Notes: generated by a model not told the origin, from the letters alone. 64,000 bases of DNA from Accumulibacter sp. (GCF_036625195.1 NZ_JAZKUG010000001.1:3286001-3350000), one strand, 5' to 3'. Positions 35,019-44,962 are shown, counted from the stretch's first letter. Program-made: numbers and translations.

Positions 35019-36539
35019 TCACTCGAGTTGCAGCAGAAAGGGTTTGGCGAGAAGCACGCGCATCCGCGCGGAATCGAGCCAGGGCGCAGCGCAGGAATTT
35101 CGGATGAAGGCGATGGCCCCGCGCACGCCGAGTTGGTCGAACAGATCGCGCAGCTGTCGCGTGAAGCGCGCCAGGGTATTGAAGACATGCGCCAGCCGCA
35201 TCAGGAGGTGGTAGCCGCGCATCGCATTCCAGTCGAGGGCAAAGGCATGCTCGTAGTGGTAGCCCTGGTGTTTCTCGACGAGGAAGCCCGCTTCGATGCC
35301 CCAGCGGTGGCGGGCGCCGAGATTGCAACGCACATGGACGTTCTCGCAGCTGAGCGGCCGACTGGAGAGCCAGGCGTGGCGTGCCGTCTCGGTCACGATG
35401 GCGGCCTGTTGGTCGACCCGCTGCCAGCTTTCCTCACAGACGACCACGTGCAGCTTGAGCCGGCAACGACCGTTCGCGCCAAAGGCATACTCGATGTCAT
35501 TGACCCAGCTGAAGTGCTGTTGGCGTTTGCCCCAGTCCAGCTGCCGGGTTTGCGACTGCCGGGGCTGCAGCGCGCGGAACTCCTCCCAGACCGAGGGCAG
35601 ATCCTTGTCCCGGAGGACGATCATGAACTGCCAGCCGGCGCGCCGGCAGCGTTGCATCACCGGCCCGTTGGCGTAGAGTCCGTCGAGCACGAGCAGGATC
35701 GGCAGGCGCGGGAACAGCCTCTTGAGCCGGTCGCTCAAGCGCGCAAAGCCGCGCAGCTCGCAATCCTGCTTCTGCGCTTCGCTGTCGCCCAGCGCGTGTT
35801 CGAGGAACTCGCTGAGCAACGGGATGACCAGACCGCCGTGGAAGACGAGGCTGGCTTCGAGCACGTAGACGAAGTACTGGGTGTGGCGGTTTTCGTCCTT
35901 GCCGACGCTGCGCTGCAGGAGTTCCTCCGCCCAGAGGGTGTCGCCGGCGAGCTTCTGCGAGCCATCGATGGCGATCGGATGGCAGTGGTTGATCAGATAA
36001 CGCCGGAAGCTCTTGCCGCGGATCAGGCGGCGCACCAGGTCGACGTGCGCCTGTTCGAGTTGCGTCAGGTCGATGTCGCGCAGCAGCCGATAGAGGGTGT
36101 CGGCGTGCGGCAGGGCCTCGATCTGCGGGAACAGCAATTGCAGGTTGGCGAGGAACTGCGGACGGGTCATTTCGCGGTTGGTCTCGCGCCGGGAGGCGAA
36201 CTGGAAGACGAACATCAGCAGCCCATAGAGCAGCAGCGCGGTCAGCTTGTGCCGGCGCTTCCTGGGGGCCCGCGGGTCGGGAATCCGTTCCAGCTGGTCG
36301 AGCAAGGCCGGCAGCTCCTGGCGCAGGAGGCGTGCCTGCTTGCTCACGGCGTCCTCGCGGGCTGCCCGTTCTTCGTCGATGGTCGTGAAGGCCGAGCATC
36401 GGTTGGGCAGCGGCGGGGGTGACTGGGGCCGTTGTCCCATCGCGCGCCGCTTCGCGTTCAGCGCCTGCTCCTGCCGTCTCTTGTCGCTGCGTTGCGCCCG
36501 AATGCCGGCACGCGTCGGACGACTGCAGGGTTTGCTCAT
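35019..36539 (-). CDS. DDE transposase of the insertion sequence
   Basis: The product is 506 residues. ATG 36539 overlaps the DUF4338 stop (ATGA), which selects it over a frame that stays open to 36965 inside the neighbouring gene. A basic N-terminus (RAQRSDKRRQEQALNAKRRA) precedes the helix LDQLERIPDPRAPRKRRHKL. The catalytic triad fits HPIAIDGSQK (first Asp), LLVLDGLYANGP (second Asp) and RWGIEAGFLVEKHQGYHYEH (Glu), the YREK-like end of IS4-type enzymes. It cuts and joins the element ends shown by the inverted repeats. No frameshift or stop interrupts it, so it looks active. Confidence 0.9.
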   Translation of the reverse strand: MSKPCSRPTRAGIRAQRSDKRRQEQALNAKRRAMGQRPQSPPPLPNRCSAFTTIDEERAAREDAVSKQARLLRQELPALLDQLERIPDPRAPRKRRHKLTALLLYGLLMFVFQFASRRETNREMTRPQFLANLQLLFPQIEALPHADTLYRLLRDIDLTQLEQAHVDLVRRLIRGKSFRRYLINHCHPIAIDGSQKLAGDTLWAEELLQRSVGKDENRHTQYFVYVLEASLVFHGGLVIPLLSEFLEHALGDSEAQKQDCELRGFARLSDRLKRLFPRLPILLVLDGLYANGPVMQRCRRAGWQFMIVLRDKDLPSVWEEFRALQPRQSQTRQLDWGKRQQHFSWVNDIEYAFGANGRCRLKLHVVVCEESWQRVDQQAAIVTETARHAWLSSRPLSCENVHVRCNLGARHRWGIEAGFLVEKHQGYHYEHAFALDWNAMRGYHLLMRLAHVFNTLARFTRQLRDLFDQLGVRGAIAFIRNSCAAPWLDSARMRVLLAKPFLLQLE

Positions 36540-37456
36540 CGCCGGGTGGGCTCGGTCACGGCGCACAGCCGGTCCCGACCGTCGCTGCCGAGCGGCTTGA
36601 CCCATACTTGCCGAGGCGTGCTGTGATAGGTCCGCCCAGGGCGGGCCAGCCCGCGTCCGCTGGTCTCTCCGAGCAATTGCCAACCGGCAGCCCGGTAGCA
36701 GGTGCCGGTATGCTGTCGCGGGTCGACGAAGCTTTCCAGCAGCAGGGGCTCGAAGCCCCAATGTTCGAGCCAGTCGCTGCGCGCACGACGCGCGAGTTGG
36801 CCGAGCACCTGGCTGGCCAGATGCGGTACGCGAACGTGCGGGAAGATCAGGAAGCGACTGTTGTTGAGTACCCGTGGCAGGTTGTGGCGCCGGGTCTGAG
36901 CGGTCCAGCCGATCCAGTCGTCGCGCACGGCCACTGCCCGGGCGGCACCGGACAACAGGACACAACCGAGCCGCAGCTCGCCCGCCGTGATGAAGTAACG
37001 CAACCGGTAGCCGAAGGCACCCTGGAAACCGAGCGGGTGCCAGCGCGCCATCAGATCATCCCATTGCTTCGCCAAGGCGGTGTCGTGGATCACTTCCAGG
37101 CGGACCGGGGCCAGGGCCGACAGCGAAACCTCCACCGGAGTCGGCTCGACCATCGGCTCGGCAACGGCCCGGGGCTGCGCCGGGCAGCGTGGCGTCGAAC
37201 GGGATACCCGCGCGGCCCGCTGTGCGGGCAGGACGAGCAGGCCGGCCGCCTGCAAGCGCTGCAGGAACTCCAGGCAGGCGCCCGTCTTCGCCGTCCCCGT
37301 CAGCGTCACCCAGCCCAGATGCTCGCACAGCGTCGCCGCCAGTTCATGGCGCGCCAACCCGGGCAGCCACGCCACCGTCGCGCAGATGTCGGCAACCTCT
37401 CGCGCACTGAACTCCCGGCCGCAGTGCACCCAACTGCTCGGCGTCATCGCATCCAT
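36536..37456 (-). CDS. DUF4338 (DruA-like) protein encoded in the insertion sequence
   Basis: The product is 306 residues. Residues about 120-290 match DUF4338: WDDLMARWHPLGFQGAFGY, VRDDWIGWTAQTRRHNL, VLNNSRFLIFPHVRVPHLAS, LLLESFVDPRQHTGTCYRAAGW. DUF4338 is the family of DruA, a component of the Druantia defence systems, yet here it is the first of two IS genes and overlaps the transposase by 4 bases. In this setting it more likely helps transposition, for instance in end binding or target choice, than phage defence. The N-terminal 90 residues hold a helical domain (REVADICATVAWLPGLARHELA) that may bind DNA. Function is not shown by the sequence. Confidence 0.85.
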   Translation of the reverse strand: MDAMTPSSWVHCGREFSAREVADICATVAWLPGLARHELAATLCEHLGWVTLTGTAKTGACLEFLQRLQAAGLLVLPAQRAARVSRSTPRCPAQPRAVAEPMVEPTPVEVSLSALAPVRLEVIHDTALAKQWDDLMARWHPLGFQGAFGYRLRYFITAGELRLGCVLLSGAARAVAVRDDWIGWTAQTRRHNLPRVLNNSRFLIFPHVRVPHLASQVLGQLARRARSDWLEHWGFEPLLLESFVDPRQHTGTCYRAAGWQLLGETSGRGLARPGRTYHSTPRQVWVKPLGSDGRDRLCAVTEPTRR

Positions 37457-37591
37457 CGCACAACCTTCACCAGAAACGCAGATCCGCTAACCTCAGCCTA
37501 TTCTGCCAAAGGCCTCGAAAATTGTCTAGCCCTCCTTTGCGAAAGCCTTTTTTTGCGGTGGCCGTCAAGCCTTGCTACGACTGGGCTGCGC

Positions 37592-37610
37592 GGGTCATGC
37601 TTCAGGGCTG
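37592..37610 (-). repeat. IS terminal inverted repeat, right
   Basis: GGGTCATGCTTCAGGGCTG, the exact reverse complement of 34782-34800. The stop codon of the truncated Calx-beta reading frame (37595-37597) lies inside this repeat. Confidence 0.9.
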
Positions 37611-37619
37611 GCTTGTTGC
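37611..37619. repeat. Target-site duplication, right copy
   Basis: GCTTGTTGC, matching 34773-34781 on the far side of the insertion. Confidence 0.85.
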
Positions 37620-40207
37620 TGGCCGTCGCCGGTCCTTGCCGGCAGACAGTGGCCGTTCTGGCAGCTGTACCCGGCGGGACACGTGGCGTCGCTGGCACAG
37701 TGGACCTCGCCGCCGGCACTGCGACCGTCGCCGTCGCGCGACGTGGACTGCGTCTGGCCGTCACGCGACATCTGTTGCCGCAGGGTGTCGGACGAGAAGC
37801 GTCCACCGACTCCCCAATAAGGCCCGAGGCTGCCGCTGCCGGCGCCCTGGCGCGAGCGCTCTCGCTGTCCATAGAGGTCGAGCACGCTGCCTGTCGGCAC
37901 CTCACTGGGTCGCTGCTGGGCGGACGGCGCGGTGGCCGGGCCGCCGGGCAGGCAGCGACCATCCCGGTCGCAGCGCTCACTCGGGCAGTTGGCGGCCAGC
38001 CAGTTGCGGGCATCACCGTCGCTCAGCAGATGTTCGACCCAGACCCAGCTGTCGACGCGATTCGGGTACTCGGTGAAGCCGACGCCACCGTGCTGCCGGC
38101 TGCAGACCACAGCCCAGCGGCCACCACTGCGGATCGCTCCGGCGCGGGCGCAGGCGCCGTCGGGCGTGCACGTCCAGGAAGGGCAGTTCTGCTCGATCCA
38201 CCAGCGCGCACTGGCCTCGCCGGCGAGTGCCGGCGACATCGGGCGGTGCCCGGACAGGGTGCTGGAGCGGCCGATGACGACGTGTCCCGTCGGATCGCAG
38301 AGTGCCTGGTAGCCGTCACCAGCGGCTGCCGCCGGCGGTGGCTCGCGGGCGCACAGGCCGTATGTGCCTTCGATCGTGCACACGGTTCGCGGACAGTTCT
38401 CCCCGATCCACTGCTCGGCGCGTCGCGGTCCCATGAACGGGCCAGCGATGATGCCGAAGAGGGCAGGGGTCGTGTCTTCGCCATACACGACGCGGCCACT
38501 CCGGTCGCAGAGGACATACCAGGTCGGACGCCAGGGCTCGCTTCCCGGTTCAGCCGGCCGGCGATCGTCGGCGTGGCTCAGGGGCGGTGTCCATGCGGCC
38601 GCCTGCAGGTCGACGGTGGCCTTCCCCTCACAGCCGTCCCAGCGTGCGCGGACGATCACGCGCTCGTCGAAGCGCACCTCCGGCGGCGCGCCATAGGTGT
38701 TCGCCGGCCCCGGCTGCCAGCTCGCGAGACGTGTCACATTGGCCTCGGAGCCGTCGTCGAAGACGGCGGTCGCCGTGAAGCTGAGCTGACCGCCCGCGCC
38801 GATCTGCACCTGCTCCGGCTTCAGCCGCAGGTAGCGGCACTCCTTGCGCCGCGTCTGCGACCCTGCGCTGGCAGGATCCGGCTCGCTTGTGTCGCCCTCT
38901 GCAGGCCCGGCGCGCGAGCCTCCCGGAAGCGCTTGTCCGGGATCCACCGGCGCTCGCTGCAGATTGACGGTGACCGTCGCCGGACGGACGACCTCGGCGC
39001 CGCCGGACGGATTGGCGAGCGTGACGGTGAAGCTTGCCATCGCACCGCCGCCGGAAGCTGCCAGGATGGGAACGTCGATGCTGCGGATGCCCTTGTCACT
39101 CTCGGCCCAGCTGAGCTTGCCGGTGACCGGGGTGTAGTCGACCCCGGGTCGGGCGCTGCCGGGCTGCGTCTGATAGTCGACCGTCACCGCCCCCTTGCTG
39201 AAGCCGTCGCGGGTGACGATGAGCCGTACCTGGCGGTCGGCCGGAGCGGCGGTGACCGCGTCCTCGACGAAGCTGATCTCGCCGCCCATCCGCGAGCGAT
39301 CGCGGCTCGCCGCTGCGCGCTTGAGGACGAGCGTCGTCTCCGGCCAGCGATCCGGGCGGGCATCGCCGCGCTTGACGGCGATACCGAGCAGCAGCGCGCG
39401 GTCACCGGGTTCGGCATCGCTGTTCAGGATCTCGACGTCGACGGTTTTCCTGCCGAGCTCGCCGTCGGCCCAGTCGAGGGTGTCGCTGGCGAGCCGGTAA
39501 CTGACACCCGCCGATGCCGTCGCCAGATACCACGGGCTGCCGCGGGGAACGATCTGCACGCTGACGGCGCCCCGGCCACTGCCGGCCCTGTGGACGGCAA
39601 GGCTCACCTGGCCGACATCCTTGCCGACCTCGCCCGAGGATTCGACGAAGCCGATGGTGTCCGGGCTGCCCTTGCGCCAGATCTCGATCTGATCCTCGCG
39701 ATAGGTCGGGTGTGCCTGCAGGATGCGCTCGACCGTCCAGCCCTTGAAAAGGGTCTTCTGGTAGTCGAGGTCGCGTGGATCGACCACCTCGCTCGTGCGT
39801 GGCAGGCTATCGCCGACGAAATTCTGGAAGTAGTGGTCGATCGTTCCGGCCGGGTTGACGACGCCCGAGTGACTGTCGCCGAAGAGCAGCGCGTCGCCCG
39901 GGCGGTAGCGCTGTTTTTCGTCGAGCCGGCCGACGGCGGCCGACGCACTGTACCGGTACTTCGTGTAGCCGCGCGCGGCCAGGCGGGCGCGCAGTTCGCC
40001 GGCACTCAGCATGTTGCCGTCCTCGCCGGTCAGCGCATGATAGGTGTAGTCGTGGCAGTTCTGGATGGCGCTTGCCAGGCGGGGCCAGGCAATGGCCAGC
40101 AGCGACAGGACGACCAGGGCGAGAAGGGCGGGAAAGGGGAGGGTGCGCTGCCGCAGCGCGTACCCGCAACGACCCGGTGGCCTCCGTTGCTGCGCCAGCG
40201 AACTCAT
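37613..40207 (-). pseudogene. 5' part of IS-interrupted large Calx-beta, Cys-rich envelope protein gene
   Basis: From ATG 40207 the frame runs 865 native codons, then five codons of IS sequence to a stop at 37595. A hydrophobic helix (about 27-48, ending ASA) is a signal peptide or anchor. Residues about 48-130 (NCHDYTYHAL, YRPGDALLFGDSHSGVV) look like a Cys/His amidase or CHAP-like fold, though I cannot prove catalysis. Two Calx-beta domains follow (about 180-275 and 290-400), then an Ig-like stretch and four or more repeats of the form CD..G.VV...NCP...C...G.C (about 530-740). The last 60 residues are a Cys pair and Gln-rich linker. The missing C-terminal Cys-rich part lies at 34199-34780. 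Surface adhesion or cell-wall work is the likely field, by domain type only. Confidence 0.85.
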
Positions 40208-40466
40208 TGCAAGCCTGTCCCGTCACCTCGTGGGCGACCGCCGTCGCCCGCTGCGAATGGCTGGCGGCAGGAGCCACGACGGGCTGCTGCCGATGCCGAC
40301 ACGACACTCCCTGATCCCGCGCAGCTTGCCGGTGGCCGCGGCTGTCCAGCAGCGGCATGACGATCCGGGTGTGCGGGCGGGAGCGGTCTGTAGACAGTAT
40401 AGGTGGCCCCACGGCCAGCGGTGGCAATCGTTGATCGCCGGCGGCCGTGCTGCCGCCGGCGCCCGC

Positions 40467-42977
40467 TCACTGGCTGCTGGCGAGCACTTGCGCCAGCGGC
40501 AGCCGCGTCGCCTGGCGCGCGGCCTGGCGGCTGGCGAGGATGGCAGCGGCCAGCGTCGCGGCGGCGCCGGCGAGCAGGGCCAGCCAGGGAACGTCGAGCG
40601 GCATCCGCCAGTGGAAGGCCTGCGGATTGACCACGTGCGTCAGCACGGCGCCGATGGCGATGCCGCAGGCGAGGCCCAGCAGCAGTCCGATGCCGGCGAT
40701 CAGCGCGCCTTCGAGCATCAGCGAGTGGCGCAGCATGCGCTGGTCGAAGCCGAGCGCGGCCAGCGTCGCCAGTTCGCGCGCGCGCAACCAGACGCTGGCG
40801 GTGAGCGTGACGGCGAGACCGAAGACGCCAATGACCATCGCTGCCGCCTCGAGCGCGTAGGTGACGGCGAAGCTCTTGTCGAAGATCGACAGGCTCAACT
40901 GGCGGATGGCGCCGCTGCTTGCGACTTCCAGCCCGTGCGCGGCGACCTGTGCCGCCAGCCAGTCGCCGGCGGCGACTTCCTGCCCCGGCCGTGGCCAGAG
41001 CGCGAGATCGTTTGGACGGAAGTCGCCACCGAGTCGCTGATGATCCTCGCGGCTGATCACGATGGCGCCGAACTGGCGCGCGTAGTCACGCCAGATGCCG
41101 CCGACGAAGACCTCGACCTCGCGTCCGAGCACGGGCAGGCGCAGGGTCTGGCCGGGGCGGCTGCCGTAGATCTCGTGCATCGCCTCGCTGATCCAGACCA
41201 CCGGCATCTCCGCCGGCGGGACGACCACCGCTCCCGTGAACGGCAGGCGCGCGGCCGGGTCGCGACGGTCGAGCTCGCGCACCAGCAGCGCCACTGTCGG
41301 TCGCCGCGGGTCGAGCGTCAGGCTGCCGTAGGCACTCCGTTCGACGCGCAGGAAGGGCGCGTCGGGGCGCTCGAGGGCCGTCAGCAGCTCCTGCGGCAGT
41401 GGGCTCGCCTTGCCGCGCAGGTAGAGCGGTGCCGGCAGGACATGGTCGAGCCACTGGTCCACCGCGACGCGGAAGCTCGACACCATGATCACCATGCTGG
41501 CGGTCAGCGCAAAGCTGACGATCAGGCCGCTGGCCGCCACCTGCGCCATCAGCGGCGCCTGCGCGACGTTCTGCAGGGCGATGCGCTGCGGTGCCGGCAA
41601 CTGCAATCCGGCTGCCCGGCCGAAGATCTCCTGCGTCAGCAGCGGCGCGCCGGCGACGCCGATGAAGAGGACGAGCGCGATGGCGATGTAGGCGGCCAGC
41701 GGCACCCCCGAGAGCGGCGGCAGTTGCAGCAGCCCGCCGGCGAGCAGTGCCAGCGCGGCCGGCAGCAGCAGCTGCCGGCCGCGCTGGCGCGGTCGCTGCG
41801 GGTGTGCGGTGAAGCCGTTGTTGAGTGCTGCGACGAGCGGCTGGCGCAGGTTCAGCCAGGCCGGGTAGGCGGCACCGGCCAGGCTGGCGGCACAGCCGAG
41901 GAGCAGGAAGCCGGCTGCCGGCAGGAGGCGGGGCACGATCACCGGCACGTTGCCGGAAAAGTAGCCGCCGCCGAGGTCGCCACCGAGCAAGCGGGTGAAG
42001 GCCATGGCCAGCGCGTAACCGAGGGCGAGGCCGAACAGGGCTCCGGGCAGGCCGATCGCCAGCCCTTCGAGCAGCACCTGCAGCAGGCGCATGCGCGGCG
42101 GCAGGCCGAGTACGCCGAGCAGGGCGAACTGCGTCGAGCGCTGCGCAACGGCGGTGAGCTGGGTCGCGAAGACGAGGAAGGCGCCGGTCAGCAGGGCGAC
42201 GAGAGCGAGCACGTTGAGGTTCACGCGGTAGGCGCGCGACAGGTTCGCGGCGCGCTCGCCGTCGTCCTCTGCGACGCGCAGCAGCAGGGCGGGCGGCAGG
42301 CGCGCCGCGACGCGTTCCTGCCAGCCGGCCGGATCGCCGTCGGGCGCCAGCCGGACGCGGATCTCGCTGACCGCGTCGGCTGGCCCGAAGTGTTCCTGCA
42401 CCCAGGCGATGTCGGCGACCAGCAGGAGATCGTCGCGGCCGGCGGCGGGCAGGTCGCCGCGGATCGTCGCCACCCAGCGTTGATCGCCACGCAGCAGCGT
42501 CAGCGTCGCGCCGGCCTGCAGGCCGAGTTCGCCGAGCAGGGCTGGCGAGGCGTACAACCCGCCATCGAGGATGCCGCCGGTCGCCACTCGCTCGGCATCG
42601 CGCGGCAGCAGTGCCGGCATCAGCGCCGGCGCGCTGAAGACGTCGATGCCGATCAGGCGCAGCGGCGTGCGCTGGCTGCCGATGCGCACGCGGGTTTCGA
42701 TCACCGCGCCGGCAATGAGTACCGCCGGATCGCTGGCGATCTCGTCGACCAGCGTCAGCGGCACGCCGCCGGCGCTGTCACGGGCGGCGATGACGGCGTC
42801 CGGCTCGCCCTGGACGGTCTTCATGGCGCGCGCGAAGTCGGCGAGGGCCGCCTCGTTGATCAGGTGGATCGAGTAGCCCAGCGCCACACCGAGGGCGATC
42901 GCCAGCATCGACAGCAGCGTCGCCGCCCGTCGGGTACGGAACTGGGCGCGGATCAGCCAGGCGGCGAGGATCCTCAT
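40467..42977 (-). CDS. FtsX-like ABC transporter permease
   Basis: The product is 836 residues. The first helix (about 16-38) is followed by a large periplasmic domain (to about 250), three helices with the FtsX core (ALVALLTGAFLVFATQL to GCAASLAGAAYPAWLNL), a middle helix pair, a second periplasmic domain (about 520-690), and three final helices (AAAMVIGVFGLAVTLTASVWL to the end). This double FtsX layout is that of MacB/LolCE-type and YbbP-like permeases that move lipids or lipoproteins, or signal through the membrane. Its ATG overlaps the ATPase stop (ATGA), so the two form one transporter. A fragment nearly identical to bases 41849-42050 lies at 46981-47182. Confidence 0.92.
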   Translation of the reverse strand: MRILAAWLIRAQFRTRRAATLLSMLAIALGVALGYSIHLINEAALADFARAMKTVQGEPDAVIAARDSAGGVPLTLVDEIASDPAVLIAGAVIETRVRIGSQRTPLRLIGIDVFSAPALMPALLPRDAERVATGGILDGGLYASPALLGELGLQAGATLTLLRGDQRWVATIRGDLPAAGRDDLLLVADIAWVQEHFGPADAVSEIRVRLAPDGDPAGWQERVAARLPPALLLRVAEDDGERAANLSRAYRVNLNVLALVALLTGAFLVFATQLTAVAQRSTQFALLGVLGLPPRMRLLQVLLEGLAIGLPGALFGLALGYALAMAFTRLLGGDLGGGYFSGNVPVIVPRLLPAAGFLLLGCAASLAGAAYPAWLNLRQPLVAALNNGFTAHPQRPRQRGRQLLLPAALALLAGGLLQLPPLSGVPLAAYIAIALVLFIGVAGAPLLTQEIFGRAAGLQLPAPQRIALQNVAQAPLMAQVAASGLIVSFALTASMVIMVSSFRVAVDQWLDHVLPAPLYLRGKASPLPQELLTALERPDAPFLRVERSAYGSLTLDPRRPTVALLVRELDRRDPAARLPFTGAVVVPPAEMPVVWISEAMHEIYGSRPGQTLRLPVLGREVEVFVGGIWRDYARQFGAIVISREDHQRLGGDFRPNDLALWPRPGQEVAAGDWLAAQVAAHGLEVASSGAIRQLSLSIFDKSFAVTYALEAAAMVIGVFGLAVTLTASVWLRARELATLAALGFDQRMLRHSLMLEGALIAGIGLLLGLACGIAIGAVLTHVVNPQAFHWRMPLDVPWLALLAGAAATLAAAILASRQAARQATRLPLAQVLASSQ

Positions 42978-43636
42978 TCGAGCCCTAGCGGGGTCAGCGT
43001 CAGGATGCGGTCACAGGACTCGGCAACGTGCCGCGAATGGGTGACGATCAGCGCGCTTGCCCCCTGCTCGCGGACCCGTTCGAGCAGCAGCGCCAGCACC
43101 TGGCCGGCGGTGCGCGGGTCGAGGTTGCCGGTCGGCTCGTCGGCGAGGATCAGTCGCGGCCGGTGCACCAGCGCGCGCGCGATGGCCACCCGCTGCAGCT
43201 CGCCACCCGAGAGAGACGCCGGCCAGCGGTCGGCGAAGCCCGACAGGCCGACGTCGTCGAGCAGCGCCCGCGTGCGCGGCGCGTGTTCGGCCGGCGGCAC
43301 GCCGGCGAGGAGCAGCGGCACGGTGATGTTCTGGGCGACGGTCAGCGTCGGCAGGACATGAAAGGCCTGGAAGACGAAGCCGATGCTGCGCGCGCGCAGC
43401 GCTGCCCGTGCGGCCTCGTCGAGGCGGACGATGTCCACCGCCGGCGAGCCGATCGCGATCGAGCCGCTGTCCGGCATGTCGAGGCCGGCGATGCAGTTGA
43501 GCAGGGTGCTCTTGCCGATCCCCGATTCACCGACCAGCGCGACGATCTCGCCGGTGGCGACGCTCAGAGCGAGGTCGGTGAACAGCGCGCGGCTGGCTTG
43601 GCGGTGTCGCCTGGCCAGGCCGGTGACCGTCAGCAT
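42974..43636 (-). CDS. ABC transporter ATPase, LolD/YbbA type
   Basis: The product is 220 residues. ATG 43636 is chosen because it gives the family N-terminus (MLTVTGLARR); the frame runs on upstream inside the HD-GYP gene. Walker A is GESGIGKST, the signature LSGGELQRVAIARAL, Walker B LILADEPTGNLD, and the switch His is in VTHSRH. The size and sequence fit the MacB/LolD/YbbA class, which pairs with FtsX-like permeases such as the one directly downstream. Its start overlaps the end of the HD-GYP gene by 7 bases, so all three genes are likely on one transcript. Confidence 0.94.
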   Translation of the reverse strand: MLTVTGLARRHRQASRALFTDLALSVATGEIVALVGESGIGKSTLLNCIAGLDMPDSGSIAIGSPAVDIVRLDEAARAALRARSIGFVFQAFHVLPTLTVAQNITVPLLLAGVPPAEHAPRTRALLDDVGLSGFADRWPASLSGGELQRVAIARALVHRPRLILADEPTGNLDPRTAGQVLALLLERVREQGASALIVTHSRHVAESCDRILTLTPLGLE

Positions 43637-44952
43637 CGTCGCTCGGACAGGTGGCACCAGTTGATCCTGCGTCGCGGCAGCAGGTAGTCGAGCTCCTCGG
43701 GGCTGCGTTCCTGCAGACGCAGGGCACGCTCGATGGCGGGGCCGTCGATTCGTGCCAGGTCGATGATGATCGACTGCTGGCGTGGAATCTCCGGCGTGTA
43801 GACCATGACCGTCGGCAGGAGCGGCTTGTCTGCCGCTGCCGCGGCGACGACGGCGGCGATGCGGCCATCGGTCAGGCGGACGATCGATCCCGGTGGGTAG
43901 ACGCCCATGGCGCGGATGAAGAACTGCAGCAGGTGCTCGTCGAAGGCCGGCCGCTCGCGGGTCCACATCACGGACAAGGCTTCCGAGGGCGACAGCGCGC
44001 GCCCGGGTTCGAGCGGATTGACGAGGTTGTCGAAGCGGTTGGCGATGGCGACGATGCGTGCGGTCAGGGGAATCGCGTTGCCGCTGAGTCGGTCCGGAAA
44101 GCCACGGCCGTCGCAGCGTTCGTGGTGGTGCCGGATCGCGTCGAGCACGGGTGGTGCAAGGGTTCCGGCGCGCCTTGCCGTATCTTGGCCGCTGGGGCCG
44201 TGCGACTGGTAGATCGCCTCCTCGTGCCGGTTGCGCTCGCTGCTGCGCAGGATCGACGGACTGATCTGCAGTTTGCCGATGTCGTGCAGCAGCGCGCCAC
44301 TGGCGATCGCCGGCAGTGCTGTCGGCGGAATCTGCGCCTGTCTGCCGATGAGCAGCGCGAGCGTCATCACCGCCAGCGAGTGCGCGGCGAGCCGGTCGTC
44401 GTGCGCTCTCTCGGCGATCAGCACGAGCGCGCTGTCGGTGTCCCCGAGCAGCGCGGCCGTCGAGTCGGCGCTGACGCGCAGCACTTCGGCGACGGCCTCC
44501 TGCGGGCGAGCGGGCAAGTCCCGGAGGGCCCCCGACACCGCCGTCGCCGCCCCGAGGTAGAGCTTCTGCGCGCGGTCGAGGCCCTCGCGCAGACGCTGCA
44601 TGACGCGGCTGCGCTCCTGCTTCTCGGCCAGAGCCGCCGCCGTCACGGCCGCCAGGCGAGCCCGCTCGGCGGCGGTGTCGGCAGTCGGTGGCGGGTCGAC
44701 TGCGATATCGCGTGGTGGCGGCAGCGGTTCGACCCGGCAGCGGCGTGGGTCGCAGAAAAGCTCCGGCAGCTGCATGGCGGCGATGAGTCGGACCTGCTCG
44801 TCGTCGGCGATGACGAAGGAGCTGAACAGGAACTGATGCGCCATCCAGGGAATCGGCAGGCGGACGTGCACGCCGGGGCGCAGCTGGGCCGCGACGATGG
44901 CGATCTCGCCCTCCTGGATGTCGCCGTCGCCGCGAGCTGGGGCAGTCGCCAT
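43630..44952 (-). CDS. HD-GYP domain phosphodiesterase with DUF3391 N-terminus
   Basis: The product is 440 residues. Residues about 15-125 form the DUF3391-type lead (VAAQLRPGVHVRLPIPWMAH). The HD-GYP domain (about 190-380) has HSLAV for the first His, LLHDIGK for the HD pair, and HHERCDGRGFPD, a GF variant of the HHExxDGxGYP signature. Such enzymes cleave cyclic-di-GMP and favour the planktonic state. All visible metal ligands are kept, so it should be active. It overlaps the ATPase gene and lies 10 bases downstream of the lytic transglycosylase gene, so this looks like one transcript from 46264 to 40467. Confidence 0.93.
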   Translation of the reverse strand: MATAPARGDGDIQEGEIAIVAAQLRPGVHVRLPIPWMAHQFLFSSFVIADDEQVRLIAAMQLPELFCDPRRCRVEPLPPPRDIAVDPPPTADTAAERARLAAVTAAALAEKQERSRVMQRLREGLDRAQKLYLGAATAVSGALRDLPARPQEAVAEVLRVSADSTAALLGDTDSALVLIAERAHDDRLAAHSLAVMTLALLIGRQAQIPPTALPAIASGALLHDIGKLQISPSILRSSERNRHEEAIYQSHGPSGQDTARRAGTLAPPVLDAIRHHHERCDGRGFPDRLSGNAIPLTARIVAIANRFDNLVNPLEPGRALSPSEALSVMWTRERPAFDEHLLQFFIRAMGVYPPGSIVRLTDGRIAAVVAAAAADKPLLPTVMVYTPEIPRQQSIIIDLARIDGPAIERALRLQERSPEELDYLLPRRRINWCHLSERRC

Positions 44953-44962
44953 CGGTTCGGGC

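Larger units (their letters stand above)
34782..37610 (-). mobile_element. Insertion sequence, 2.83 kb, DDE transposase plus DUF4338 protein
   Basis: The element is bounded by 19-bp perfect inverted repeats (34782-34800 and 37592-37610) and flanked by a 9-bp direct repeat of the target. Inside, on the minus strand, a DUF4338 gene and a transposase gene overlap by 4 bases. About 220 bases at the transposase end and 135 bases at the other end are non-coding. I cannot assign the family without ISfinder; the transposase is IS4-like in its DDE layout. Perfect repeats, an intact pair of genes and an unbroken target duplication point to a recent insertion. It sits in a Gln-rich linker codon run of a large envelope protein gene. 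Confidence 0.92.

Noticed and set aside
40395..40430. Possible sigma-70 promoter (TTGCCA and TATACT on the minus strand) for the Calx-beta gene
   Set aside because: The spacer is 20 bases, too long, and the distance to the start is nearly 190 bases.
36419..43361. 1313- and 1098-codon plus-strand frames across the IS, Calx-beta and permease regions
   Set aside because: Antisense shadows; the minus strand has real families in each part.
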